NCBI GenBank assembly: GCA_001600455.1
Contig: BCKC01000007.1
Span: forward strand, 1,304,019-1,368,018
From: Endocalyx cinctus
Taxonomy: Eukaryota > Ascomycota > Sordariomycetes > Amphisphaeriales > Apiosporaceae
Length of the DNA stretch: 64,000 nt
Direction: 5' to 3'
Below, piece by piece: positions 1 through 10,373 of the stretch. The notes below the pieces were generated by a model. It saw nothing but the letters and a program-made list of their open reading frames with translations. It was not told the origin of the DNA and did not search any database. Position 1 is the first letter of the stretch. The number at the start of each line of letters is the position of its first letter. The position numbers were made by a program, and so were the translations under genes.

Positions 1-131
1 CTCCAAGTCAGTAAGATATGAGACATCAAGTCTTTCAGCAAATACACTTTCTCTGAAAACACTTTCCAGCAATCTTTATTCTTAGTTTACTCTTCCAATC
101 GTAAAAGATATCGTTGCCTACCTTCGCCAAT

Positions 132-795
132 ATGCAGTTGCTCAAATCTATTGGACTTTTCGCCTTGTTGAGCGTCCCATCGTTGGGAGAACTGATTCGA
201 GTTCCGCGAAGCAACTAGTAAGACCAGAAAACCTAGACAAACGTTCTCTACTTCATGATCCAAGTCTAACTTCTTATCAAGTACTGCCAACGTCGGAAAA
301 GTAGAAGCCCGCGCAAATCCGCCTTCGGGATACGACACGGTGGACATAGGGGAAACGCGTCGAACCTTATCCGGCAACACGCTGTTTACTAACGGGTTGG
401 ACACATGCGTAGCGGTAGTGATCCGTGACGCGAATCCAGGGCCGAGCGGGTACTTCGACAAGATCCTAGCCCATATATCTCCAACCCTCTGCCAGACCGA
501 CGAGAATCCTTCCATCGACCAGCAGATCGACAACATTTGGCAGCTATACGACTTGCAGCCTTTCTCGTATCCGGAAGCCATAGTTGTCTATCCACCCGCG
601 GGCGCCAACACTGCTCAGGGCGCGTTCAACGACTACGTAATTGGCCAGATGGAAGCGTATGCCTCGTACCGCTCCTGTACAGTTCAGAGCATCGAGCGAG
701 ATCAGAGCAACGTCGATAGATCCGGGGGCTCTAGGTTGTGGATTGACGGAAACCAGGACATTTACTGGAGTACTTTCGATGATCCCATTGCTTAG
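132..795 (+). CDS. Small secreted protein, possible CheD-like Cys/His motif
   Basis: Predicted 199-aa protein from two exons, 132-217 and 282-795, with a 64-nt intron (GTAAGA donor, ATCAAG acceptor). The start is the ATG at 132; joining the exons keeps the phase and extends the downstream frame to a start followed by a hydrophobic signal peptide (residues 1-19, LLKSIGLFALLSVPSLG core). The mature part has no membrane segment and few cysteines. Residues about 60-96 carry the pattern GLDTCVAVVIRD followed by LAHISP, with Cys71 and His93. That Cys then His arrangement recalls the CheD-type glutamine deamidase fold, but this is a visual resemblance only. I do not recognise a named family. It stands alone, followed by AT-rich gene-poor DNA. 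Secretion is well supported and the enzymatic idea is weak. Confidence 0.72.
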
Positions 796-1749
796 AGGTT
801 ATCTGAAGCTCTCTCATGGTCTCGTCTAACGGCTATTTTAGCCGGTTGACCAGCAATTTCGTCTCGGTGAGACCTACCATATGGGCCTTTCATAAACATT
901 GGCAGGTTCACGTCGTTGGCATTACAGCTACATCTTTCAATCTTCTGTTTGTAAAAATCATGTACTTAGATAGCGCGGTTTCTCTCGATTCTATCCTCTC
1001 GTTTAGACTACTTCAATATACACTGTCGAGCTCCTATTACACTGGCCTTTGGCACATTCTACTACGGGTTTACACCCCCGTCACACGCCAAGCCCCCATG
1101 GGACTCCCACGGGGAAAACAGATGAAATATAAAAGTATATTTCATTATATAACTTTTTAATGAACTAATCTTAAAATAATCAAACTTCACGTAAATAAAT
1201 ATATATATATATATTACTTAGTAAAAAGCAATATCAAAATGTATTGGCAAATTTAAGCTTTATCATACGGCCAACAAGCTATAGCTGAAGTTCGGCTACC
1301 TAATAACATATTATCACCTACGTCCCCCCCCCCCCCAAATCATATCCTCCCCAACGACCTTTGGGAATAGTGACGAGATCAGCCCTAATCAGATGAATGA
1401 GATAACGGAAAGTGATAGTGATTAATTGTACAGAAGTGATTCTTCTGGCTGATCCCCGTGAATATGATACCCTTTGATATGTATTAGGAAGTGGGATAAT
1501 TAATAGGTCCCTAATTACTTCCCTTAATATCCCTTGGGCTTTTGTTTACGATATACTATACCCTCGCGTCGAATATATTCAAGAAAATATAATAAGAAAA
1601 GGAAATGAACAGAAGAGAAGACGAGTGTCGTTAATATATTAATAGAAGAAAAAGAAAGAAGATAAAAAACCCCATCACGAGAATTAGTCCCGATCTCCAT
1701 ATTCCGAAGGTATTTCCACCTGCGTGTCAGGGATATTAGGTGGAGCAGT
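796..1749. other. Intergenic, AT-rich, no gene seen
   Basis: Downstream flank of the secreted-protein gene. It holds an AT dinucleotide-rich stretch near 1197-1215 and a C10 run near 1325-1335. A short inverted repeat (TCCACCT ... AGGTGGA) lies at about 1717-1745, just before the putative LTR. An open frame at 816-1160 has no family features and a codon pattern like random DNA, so it is not called. Confidence 0.6.
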
Positions 1750-1933
1750 TGTTAGAAGCGTGGCTATGGCTACCCTGCGGGTAGTCCACGTAGAATAGGT
1801 CTATATAAGGAGGGGCTTCCGCCCCTCGAGAGAGAGATAGAGAAGGTCAAGAATCAATAAGATATATTATTAGGCTCCTAGAATTACACTGCTAAGCTCT
1901 GGCTACGTAACTACACGACCCTATACTCCAACG
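1750..1933 (+). mobile_element. Probable solo LTR of a retrotransposon
   Basis: A roughly 184-nt block has the architecture of a fungal LTR. It starts with TGTTAG. A short inverted repeat (CTACCC tgc GGGTAG) lies at 1770-1784, a TATATAAGG box at about 1802-1810, a perfect GC hairpin (AGGGGC ttcc GCCCCT) at 1811-1826, and an AATAA-containing region follows. The 3' end near 1933 reads CCAACG rather than the expected AACA, so the boundary is uncertain and may be mutated. No 5-bp target duplication was found, and no gag/pol frame lies beside it. This fits an old solo LTR left after recombination. The call rests on layout, not on a match to a known element. Confidence 0.45.
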
Positions 1934-4737
1934 TACCCCCTTTTTCTCACATAGGCACAGTTGTTCTGACTCTAGCATAGTTGATATCTCCGATTGTAAG
2001 GGCAGCGTGGAGAAGGATATTTCAATGAGTGGTGGACAAAGCCATTAGAGAATGTATAACGTACGAAAGGAGAAGTAAAGAAGAGTTGTCAGGAAGGTAG
2101 TATATAATTATATTTCAAAGAGAGTTTGGAAAGTAATTAAGACTTGGTAGCTTGATGGAATGTGCATGAATATAATTTTAATGAAGAGAAGTATACTGTT
2201 TCATTAAATCTTACAAAAAGACAGTTTAAGTTACTTCCAATATGGTTTAGGTTAAATGATTTCCAGTCCTATGCGATGACTGAGTAAGTACAGACGTGAT
2301 TTCACCTTGTATCCCTGTGTGGGAACGCACTGCTTCTTCAAGTGAAGTTCTGCGTTAAGCGTATAATCTTTTGTAGTTTTAACTTTTTCCGTGCTACAAT
2401 TTTCTTTAAACAGAAAAAAACTGATGATTGGTGAAATGTTTCTTTGCCCGAGCCTGCTGATTTATCATTTGTATACTTGTTAGTTGATGAATTCCTCCTT
2501 TCAGATCGTCAGTGGTGCTGGTGATCGATGCTACAAGACCTATGAGCTTGTCTCTCTTCTCGTTGTGACGTTGTGCTTGTCGGTATAGCGCATCCTTCAC
2601 TGTCTCCTTAGCCTTGCGACAGTTTGGCAAATGATGTAAGCAGAATTATAAATCTCAGCCGATTATTAGGCAGAAGTTTAGGATCCTGCCACTCCATCCA
2701 ATCAGACTATTTCCAATACCCAGGTGAAGACAGTAGCGATTATGTGAAGCAAGTTGTTGGCCAAGATGATGATGATATAAGGGGGTTTCCCAATGCAAAA
2801 AGTTTGGAGGTGTTTTTGAATATCTGTAGGGAAGTGGGATGGCTTAATTATTGATTATGTATGACTGGATAAAGTATGCTCAGAGATTCGAGCAAAGGCT
2901 CACAAATGTGTAGAAAGTTTGAAGAGAGTCTTAGGAGAGCTACAATTCAAAACAAGGGCGTACTGATGTATATAAGAGGTCGGTGTGTGGAGACGTGCTA
3001 TAGAAGTAGCGAGTATCAGGTTGAGAGGCATGTAATTATGTAACATTTGATAGGTAGTAAAAGGTAAGTACGCGAGAGAAGGTACTGGAGGAGGTGGGCT
3101 TAGAAGCTCTTAGGCAAAATGAGATCTCCCCATCTGCTTTGTGGGCTAAGACCATATAATATATGTTTGACAGGAGCGGGTATTTGGAATGCAAGATACG
3201 TGATTAGAAGACATATGGTTTGGATATAGAGGGAATTGTTCCAAAGAAAGTACCCCATCTTCAATGGTCATACTAGCGAGATCTTGATTCTTGATGGTTC
3301 TTGACATAGCAGCTCTTACTAACTTTATCTACCCAGAGCAGGCAGACATTTCGTGTAATATAAAGAAATGAGAGAGAGGTGGAGAAAGATATCTGCTGCT
3401 AGGATGGTGAGAACTTGGAGATGGTAGAAGTATGGTGTAATTATATAGCTTTGAAAAAGTTAGTTTTAATGCTTTTAGCTTTGCTGTGATAATTATGTAT
3501 CATATAGTTAAATTAGCAGGCACTACTTTTAAGTAATATAGAAGTTTAGGTAGTTATCAAGTGACATAACTACGAATAGTCTATGGAGAGCAGTTACTTA
3601 TCTTTCCCATAATTTCCACTTTGTTCTTTGAAAATAAGTCTTTGCGTAGCTTCTTAAGCTGAAATTATTTCAAAGTGGAAACTACCATAGTATTCTCGGT
3701 GCAATTACAAAGGGTGTTAATAAATAGATATCCAACACGGTAAGACAGGCTGATATATAAACAGCTAGGTAGGTAGGTAAGTGAATTGGTAGTTAAGTAG
3801 GCACCACTTTAGGTACCTAGCTGGATGGATAGTTGGATGGGATATTAAATAAGCACGGCCTGGCAGTTATTAGCATACCAATGCAGGTTGAAGATAAGTA
3901 GAGGTACTGGAAGACTAGTCATGATATCTCAGTATTGTCAAACATATATATGGACTTAGCCCGCAAGACAATTGGGGAGATGTCCTTCTGCTTGACAAGT
4001 ATCTAGAAAATTATGGCCGAAGTGCAGTGCGAATCATGAATATGAGGTTGGTTATAGCGTGAGTTACCGAGTTCATATAAGTAAGAGGATCGCAGAAGAA
4101 GGTACAGCTCTATTTAGGAGAATATATGTTGGACGATTTAGTTCAAGGTGATAAAAGTCTAAATCAATATCAAGAGACTTTCAGTTCGTTAAGAAGCCCT
4201 CGAAACCCCAATAAACAGGTTGGTGACTTGGAAAGTTAAAGGACGAGATTATCAGATTGGAGAAAGATTGCCGTGTTGTATTCCGTAGCCCACAAGAGTA
4301 ATATATGTTGCAAGTAATCAAAATTAAAAAGTTATGGTATTCGCAGTAATTAAACAGGACTATGCAGGTATATGTAAGCAACTGACGAGTGATCACCAGG
4401 CTGGTCTTAATTAGTGGCAAACAAAAAAAGCAAAAAGATTGACCCCTTAAAAGGCAAAGCCATCTCACAACGCCACAGGCAAGAGCAGAGATGATAACGA
4501 CGACTGCCCAAGCTGTTACTCGGACTAGGAAATATATGTATAGGTAGAAATTACCCTTGTAAACAATGGAAAATAGAGTTCATGTCCGAGTCGAAGTAAC
4601 ATGCTTTATCCACCTAGGCAACCTTTGGATCTAGATATCAACCGTACGCCTAATCCAGCCCCTCTCCCAATTCCACGTCACGCGGCACAAAAGAATCCAA
4701 AATCCGATAATAGAAGTCATGCTATGTGACGAGTATT
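1934..4737. other. Gene-poor AT-rich region, possibly decayed
   Basis: No intact gene is visible. Frames are short and TA-rich, which fits old repeats degraded by mutation, perhaps including RIP. A short (TAGG)n-like tract is at about 3768-3782. Two short open frames at 2406-2630 (-) and 2624-2854 (+) are discussed separately. The last bases form the 3' flank of snf7. Confidence 0.5.
2406..2630 (-). pseudogene. Possible coding relic, fungal helical N-terminal-like
   Basis: A 74-residue open frame on the minus strand contains the helical stretches RHNEKRDKLIGLVASIT and DLKGGIHQL. Their pattern recalls the coiled N-terminal domain of fungal STAND/NLR-like proteins. No intact flanking frame could be joined, and the surroundings are AT-rich, so at best it is a fragment of a broken gene. 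The resemblance is weak and chance cannot be excluded. Confidence 0.18.
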
Positions 4738-5593
4738 TCACATTGCCATCTCGGCTTGAAGTTTCTTGAGTTCGGCTTCTTCGTCCTCCTCCTCCGCCAC
4801 GGGTTTCGCAACTAAAGATGTCATGTCAGCAACGATATCACACGAAACAAGATGGACAGGGGTCATACTATCCGAGTTCGCAACGGTTGGCATTCTGTTG
4901 ATGGCATCCGACACGGGTACGCTTCCAGATTCCAGCATCTGCTTGTCAAGCTGTTCTTGTTGCAGGGCCTCGAGATCATCCAAGAGCTCTTCTTCGTCCA
5001 CGGGTTCTCCGAGGTGGTTGGACGTGATGGCTTGTACGATTTCTTCGCTGAGCGCGTTTTGCTCTCGTAATTTCTCCCTGTTTCGCTTCTGTCAGCGTTA
5101 TCGTAGATACTACGTACGTGTTTCTCGGGATAACGTACATGGTCTCGTCGACCTTCTCCGGCGTCAATTTGCCATGGATCTGCTTCATAGCCTCTCCTGC
5201 CCTCTCCATAGCGGCCAAAGTCTCTCTGTTTATGTTTGCGGATTCGATGGCATTTATCTGTTGTTCTAGGGTTCCGATCTGCGATATCGTTTGATCGAGG
5301 TTGTGTTCGTGTGCCTTCTTCCTCCGTAAGGCAGCCATGGCAGCTATCGGAAGATTCAGGGTAAGAATATGTCGGAAAGGGGTTTTCTAACGGAAGAAAT
5401 ATTTCTTACCAGTCTTATTTGAGTTCACATTTTTGCGTGCGATAGCATTTTGTTCCTCCATCTGTGTCGTCAGATACTTCTCGCGCTTCTGCAGCATATC
5501 AAGTTGTGTGCGCAAATCTAAGATGGCATTTTTTGGACTATCCTTCTTCTTCTGAGCGGCACCACCGCCGAACCAGCCCCAAACGCCCGACAT
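4738..5593 (-). CDS. snf7: ESCRT-III subunit Snf7/Vps32
   Basis: Core ESCRT-III filament subunit that polymerises on endosomal membranes to drive multivesicular-body budding; in fungi it also scaffolds Rim/Pal pH signalling. The 223-aa model has four exons: 5410-5593, 5139-5343, 4869-5077 and 4738-4811. The N-terminus MSGVWGWFGGG is the membrane-inserting ANCHR-like start of Snf7. A basic helix (ALRRKKAHEH) follows, then the alpha2 core (NINRETLAAMERAGEAM, IHGKLTPEKVDETM). The acidic C-terminus ends in ELKKLQAEMAM, the MIM1-type motif bound by Vps4. The last intron (4812-4868, 57 nt) has a textbook GCTGAC branch point and a length divisible by three, so reading through it would add 19 spurious residues. 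Length is normal for the family. It is divergently paired with ten1 across about 0.8 kb. Confidence 0.96.
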
Positions 5594-6404
5594 TATGATA
5601 ATAGGAATAAGAGATATTTGAGGAATGATCGAATCGAATCGGATTGTTTTTTTTTTCGGTGAGAGGTCGAAGAATTAGTGAACGCGGTGGTAGTCAAAAA
5701 GTCGAGGTTGGAAGATAGTGGAGGGTTTAGGGAGATGAGCGGCGGCGGGGTACGAATCAATGATCCGTTGCCAGTAGTGCGTGCCTATTTTGATAGATAA
5801 GGCCTTTTCTCCTTTCTGGGTCGCGTGCACTTATATTTTACGAGAAAATAAAGGTAGAATGATGGGTTTCTAATCGACAGTCTGATGATTCTTAGGAAGG
5901 TAAAAAAAAAAGTTAAAAGAAGCCTAATCTGATCGCGATATTTTAGGAAGTTTACGTAGGTTCTGGTACGCTAGGCATTCATATGATATGCTGCACGCTT
6001 AACAGACCACCTGATGACGCTGTAAGGAACAAAGAACCTTGAAAATGAATGAATTACCTAAATAAATAAATAAATATATCTATATCAGTTATATGATTCT
6101 ATTGAATATTGATAATCTTGAACTCTTATCTCCGATTTTATTGTGTTCCCTTCAAGTGGTCCGAGCTTCAGCGCGTACATTGAGATTCCATTCCCGAGAT
6201 CCATCTCTCCTCTGTTAGAGTTAGTCACGTTTCATGGAAAGGCTCCAAGGTTATTCGTTGAATCCATTTCGTTCTTCATACCTCAATTATTCCTCTGTCA
6301 TATCTAGTGACCTGAAGATATCGTTAAAAAAGAAGTATAGAAGACTCTCAGAATGGTATTTTTTCAATGGTATCGTTGAAATTTATGTTCTTGATCCCTT
6401 GACC
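5594..6404. promoter_or_regulatory. Shared divergent upstream region snf7/ten1
   Basis: About 810 bases separate the two start codons, which face away from each other, so both promoters must lie here. The segment holds T- and A-rich tracts (near 5645 and 5905) and an (AATA)n-like run near 6058-6077. No TATA box or named factor site is convincing. An apparent ATG upstream of ten1 at 6234 is in frame, but family alignment starts after residue 57 of that extension, so it is treated as leader. Confidence 0.5.
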
Positions 6405-7030
6405 ATGTCTAATGGTCCGTTACCATCTATCCGATGCCTTCTCTCTGATCTCCCTAGTAGACAAGTAGGAGAGAAGGTAAGGTTCCTAGGATGGTTAGTA
6501 CTTGTAATCCATTTGATTATCTCATTGCCCTTCCGGTCTTTTCTTTTTCTTCTCTTTTCTCACCCGCGTCTTACTATTGATAATACTCATAATGAGATGC
6601 GTCAGTCTTTTCGTTTTGCTAGGGGAACTATGAAGAAGAAGCACAGTTAATACAGGCAAAATTTTGGAACATATCCAATGTTTAGATTGCTTCAATTTGA
6701 TATCTCATCACCCTAGAATACTAATTTTCTTCCAGTATAACGAGTTATCTGACCAGCTCGGCAACTTTGACTCTAAAACACAATTTCCCTGCGGATACAA
6801 GGGTCACTACCGCCGTCGACGTCAATTTACTCCTGCAGACCCTCAAATCCGAGCAGACAGAAATCGGCCAGTGGGTTCACGTGATCGGATACATCACATC
6901 CATCAAGGCTAGTCGTGCTTTTACTGAGCCCGATACAGCTTATGTCGGTATCCAAGCTCTCGTTTTATGGATTGCACAAGATTTGGATACTGTGCTGTAT
7001 GAGAAAACTCTCATTGCCGAAAAAACATAA
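6405..7030 (+). CDS. ten1: CST telomere-capping complex subunit Ten1
   Basis: Small OB-fold subunit of the Cdc13/Ctc1-Stn1-Ten1 complex, which binds the telomeric single-stranded overhang and controls C-strand fill-in. The model has exons 6405-6493 and 6736-7030, giving 127 aa, the normal size for Ten1. The splice (GTTAGT donor, TTCCAG acceptor preceded by a TACTAAT-like branch point) creates the continuous stretch KVRFLGCITSYL followed by ATLTLKHNF. This is the first OB beta-strands expected in the family. VDVNLLLQTL, GQWVHVIGYI and the terminal helix follow. The intron is long (242 nt) for this locus, so an extra small exon cannot be ruled out. The start at 6405 was chosen because it gives family-like length; an in-frame ATG at 6234 would add 57 unlike residues. 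Ten1 is poorly conserved, so the identity is strong but not certain. Confidence 0.8.
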
Positions 7031-10000
7031 GAGAGTCAAAATCTGTCATTCCATATTTTCACCGTTTATTCCACTGTGCGTTCAATGAGAAACAAAAAAG
7101 AAAGCAAGAAAGAAACATGAAGCGATTTACCATCCCTCGAAACTACGAAACCTAGGTTAAATAGCCAGCTTAGGCTTCAATTTTATGACTATATACGACA
7201 CAGCCCCGGTATTCATAAGGCGTCACGTCGCATCAAAGAGTAATTGATTACGATGACCAACTCTTTAATCAATGAAGATAAGAAAGAACTCCACTACCCA
7301 TCATTCAATGGCAAAACGCTTCGACATCAAATACGATACATCCTTTCTGCAGCTACCATCCTTCTTTTTAATATAAATAATAGTAATAATAATCAGCTTT
7401 ATGTTCATTTTGGCTGCTGATTGCTGGACTTACGAATGCAGATAACTAATATGGTATGAAGCATGATAAATCAAGCATCCGCTCCTGCAAAGTTCATGCA
7501 CGCACAACTCAGCCAAGGATTTTTCCAGGCCACGTCTATCTGGCGCCACTTCAGCAAGCATGCTTCCAGATACAGAATGGTTCAGCCAATCTTCAGCCGA
7601 TTTACCAATATATTACGAGCCGATATTCCCTCGTTTTGGTGTCGATCCAAGATGATGTTCTACAATCTCATCGGGAATGGTTTATTGTTCTTATTCTTTC
7701 TGATTGCCTCAATGAGCGGGTGCTTCCGCATCGGTAAGAACAGTTTCAATATGGCAAGTGGATGCAATCGTTCGCGAAATGCATTTCGGAAGCCAATTGG
7801 CATTAGAGAGAGCGAACGGTACTTAGGCTCTTGGGAACACCTTGGTCAATTCCGATCATATGCAGGTAAAACTACCAGACCCATCAAGTCTCAATCCCAG
7901 TATCCACATGCAATTATCAGCGACTTGGATGACAGGTGGCAATCATTATCTGGACAACCACCCTAGCATTGCAGCTTGTGTTATCCAAAAAAAATTCCAT
8001 TCCGTCCAATTTAAGCTCTCAATGACCTTGCCACATCCGGACTCGTCCCTGTTGAGTACCGTATTCTGACACATACACCTGTGTTGCATGTCAGAATGTA
8101 TATGCCCCGCCATGCATCGTTATACCTTGGTCCGGTTTGGCTACTTTCTTTGGGCCTCGTTCAGCTTGACTTGCGCGTCGCTTCGGTTCCTCGTGCGCCA
8201 TCATATGGACGGCGAGCTGTGTGCCCTCTTCGGTCTCTTCCATGGGTTCTCTTTGGCCCTTCTCCGATACTCTTCGAAATCAGTACTGGTTGGTGAAGTG
8301 GTCGCTTCAAGGGCTTGTCTGGATTTTGTTTTGATCGAGCTGCGGCTTGCCTCTCCCACATTTCTTTCGACTTGTTACATATATCGTCGATTTGCTCCTA
8401 GTTGCAATTCAGTATTTTCACGCTCTGCGGGAGGACACGATCCAGCCTACATCTGTTAGGCAACCTCCTGGTGTGGTGATAAGGAAGCCATCCTCCCCCT
8501 ATTAAATCATGTAAGTATATTTTTCACCCAGTATGATCGACAACGATCGTCATACTTCTCGTGTATAAGGCCTAACCGTCGCCTCTGGCCCTAGGTAATA
8601 TTGAAGTTCTTGTGTGATGACTTTCTTGTAAATGTCGAAATGTGGAATCCAGTACTTATTCATTGAAGAGGATGACATTCTCGTCGGTCACGTCCGTTTG
8701 GACGAAAGTACTAATTCAAACTGAAAATGTAGGGTTGTCATCTTTAGTAAATCAATGCCGGAGAAGGGAATTTATAGAGTGAAGTAATCAAGACACTGCT
8801 AACATCGGCGGGTTACTGTCAGGCGTCAATGCAAAAGTATCTCTCCCAAATGTTTCTGCATAATCTTATACACCGCTTGGAAAAGAAACTTATTCAACGA
8901 CTTATATCCTGGTCAATTGGCACATCGTGGGTCTTTTGGCAAGAACCAAAGGTGGTAGGTGCACAAAAAGAGCCGAATGTTCGCCTCACTTCTCGCCCCG
9001 TTTTAATGAGGTGAGCGAATAAGACACCATGGAGAGCCAGACTTCCCACGAAATCAAATTCACCGTTCATATTGAGATTATATAGCTGATATTCGTTAAC
9101 TTCCTCTTCCAACCTCCTCCGCTCCTATCTGGACATGGTAATATGAGTCGTAGCTGAAACGAGTTGAATATCTTCCAACTCGTGTTACGTGAACTACTCT
9201 ATTAAGTGATTTCCAGTTTCGTTAACTTGCTCAGATTTCCACTCGGGAGAACATCATGAGACGTTACATATGTCAAATAACTCTTTTGGAGTTAAGCGCC
9301 ATTCGAGTGCATAAAGATGAATTCAGTTTCGGTTCACATTGGCCAGCTGCTTCAGTGATGTCCGGAGTTCTGTAACTATTGTATGCAAGTATGCCTCATA
9401 GCACGTCCTAGAATCTACCACCCACATGTCGACGAGTCCTTCTTAGCACGGCGTCTAAACTGCCACCTCTGACAGGCTACATCTTGATTACCCTGCTATA
9501 ATGCTACTCCTCAGTGTTTTTCGGGGATTAGAGATTCCCTCGTCTCAAGTCCCAGAACTGATGTCTCACACTCTCACCTAAGACATATCCTAGGATCACA
9601 GTTCAAAGTTGTGACATGTGATTTCCAAAATCATCGTCATGTAACCCTTGACATAGTCCAAGATTTGTATTTTGCCCAGTTTTGGTATGCATCCCTAGAC
9701 GCCCTCGGTAATGGTTAAAGTGATACCCGACAGGTGATAGTTGAAGATATCATTACGGATTCATAACCATTCGCTACATATTCTCATACGTTTTGACTTG
9801 GGAACCCGGTTCAAAAGCAGTCAAAAGTCAGGGCATTCGATATAAAATGTCGTTGGCTCCTGGGGCTCCGGTGGTCCGTTTATTAATCTGCTCATAGATA
9901 GCCTCGAGGCGTCATCTGATATGTCGAATTCGTCCTTGTTGGTGGTATGGTATGACCATTGATAGAGTCTTCTAACCCAATAGCTTGAAAAATACCATCG

Positions 10001-10373
10001 AATAAAGTATCGTCTTCTATTTATCCTGCGCTGACTGGGGCGTCTAATTCGCAGAAGAGTAATCCAGGCGCCTCACTTTACAATACGATAGGATCTGTCT
10101 CGGGGCTTATCTTTGATGTTCCATCTTTCCTACAGCCATCCATTTCTATAGCAGTCTTGTGCCCTAGGCAAAATCCCCATGACCTACATAACCTATGTAC
10201 ATCCTTATCCGACTAAGGGATGGGAGGGGAGATGTAATACCCAAGCTTGTAGAGCTAGGTTCTCTCGATTTCTACCTTTCTAACCCATCCCGATATAACC
10301 TTGTTTCTGATCCATCATTCCCTAAGTCTTCCCTAAGTCTTCCACGTATCGCCTACTTTTGGCCTAAGGTATT
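7031..10373. other. Gene-poor, probable decayed coding sequence on minus strand
   Basis: No intact gene. Interrupted frames with coding-like wording occur on the minus strand between about 8,160 and 9,110. One example is EEEVNEYQLYNLNMNGEFD upstream of a frame with several in-frame stops that ends in DDICNKSKEMWERQAAARSK. They could be pieces of one dead gene, but no family was recognised. On the plus strand the frames at 7,456-8,069 look random. An 11-bp tandem duplication lies at about 10320-10341. The last bases are the 3' flank of the dehydrogenase gene. Confidence 0.4.

Noticed and set aside
87..581. 164-codon open frame on the minus strand opposite the secreted protein
   Set aside because: It is the antisense shadow of the two-exon secreted-protein gene, which has a signal peptide and proper splicing.
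816..1160. 114-codon plus-strand frame
   Set aside because: No domain, no signal peptide, random-like composition; it follows a complete gene directly.
8088..8459. 123-codon plus-strand frame
   Set aside because: It lies opposite the interrupted minus-strand relic and has no recognisable features.
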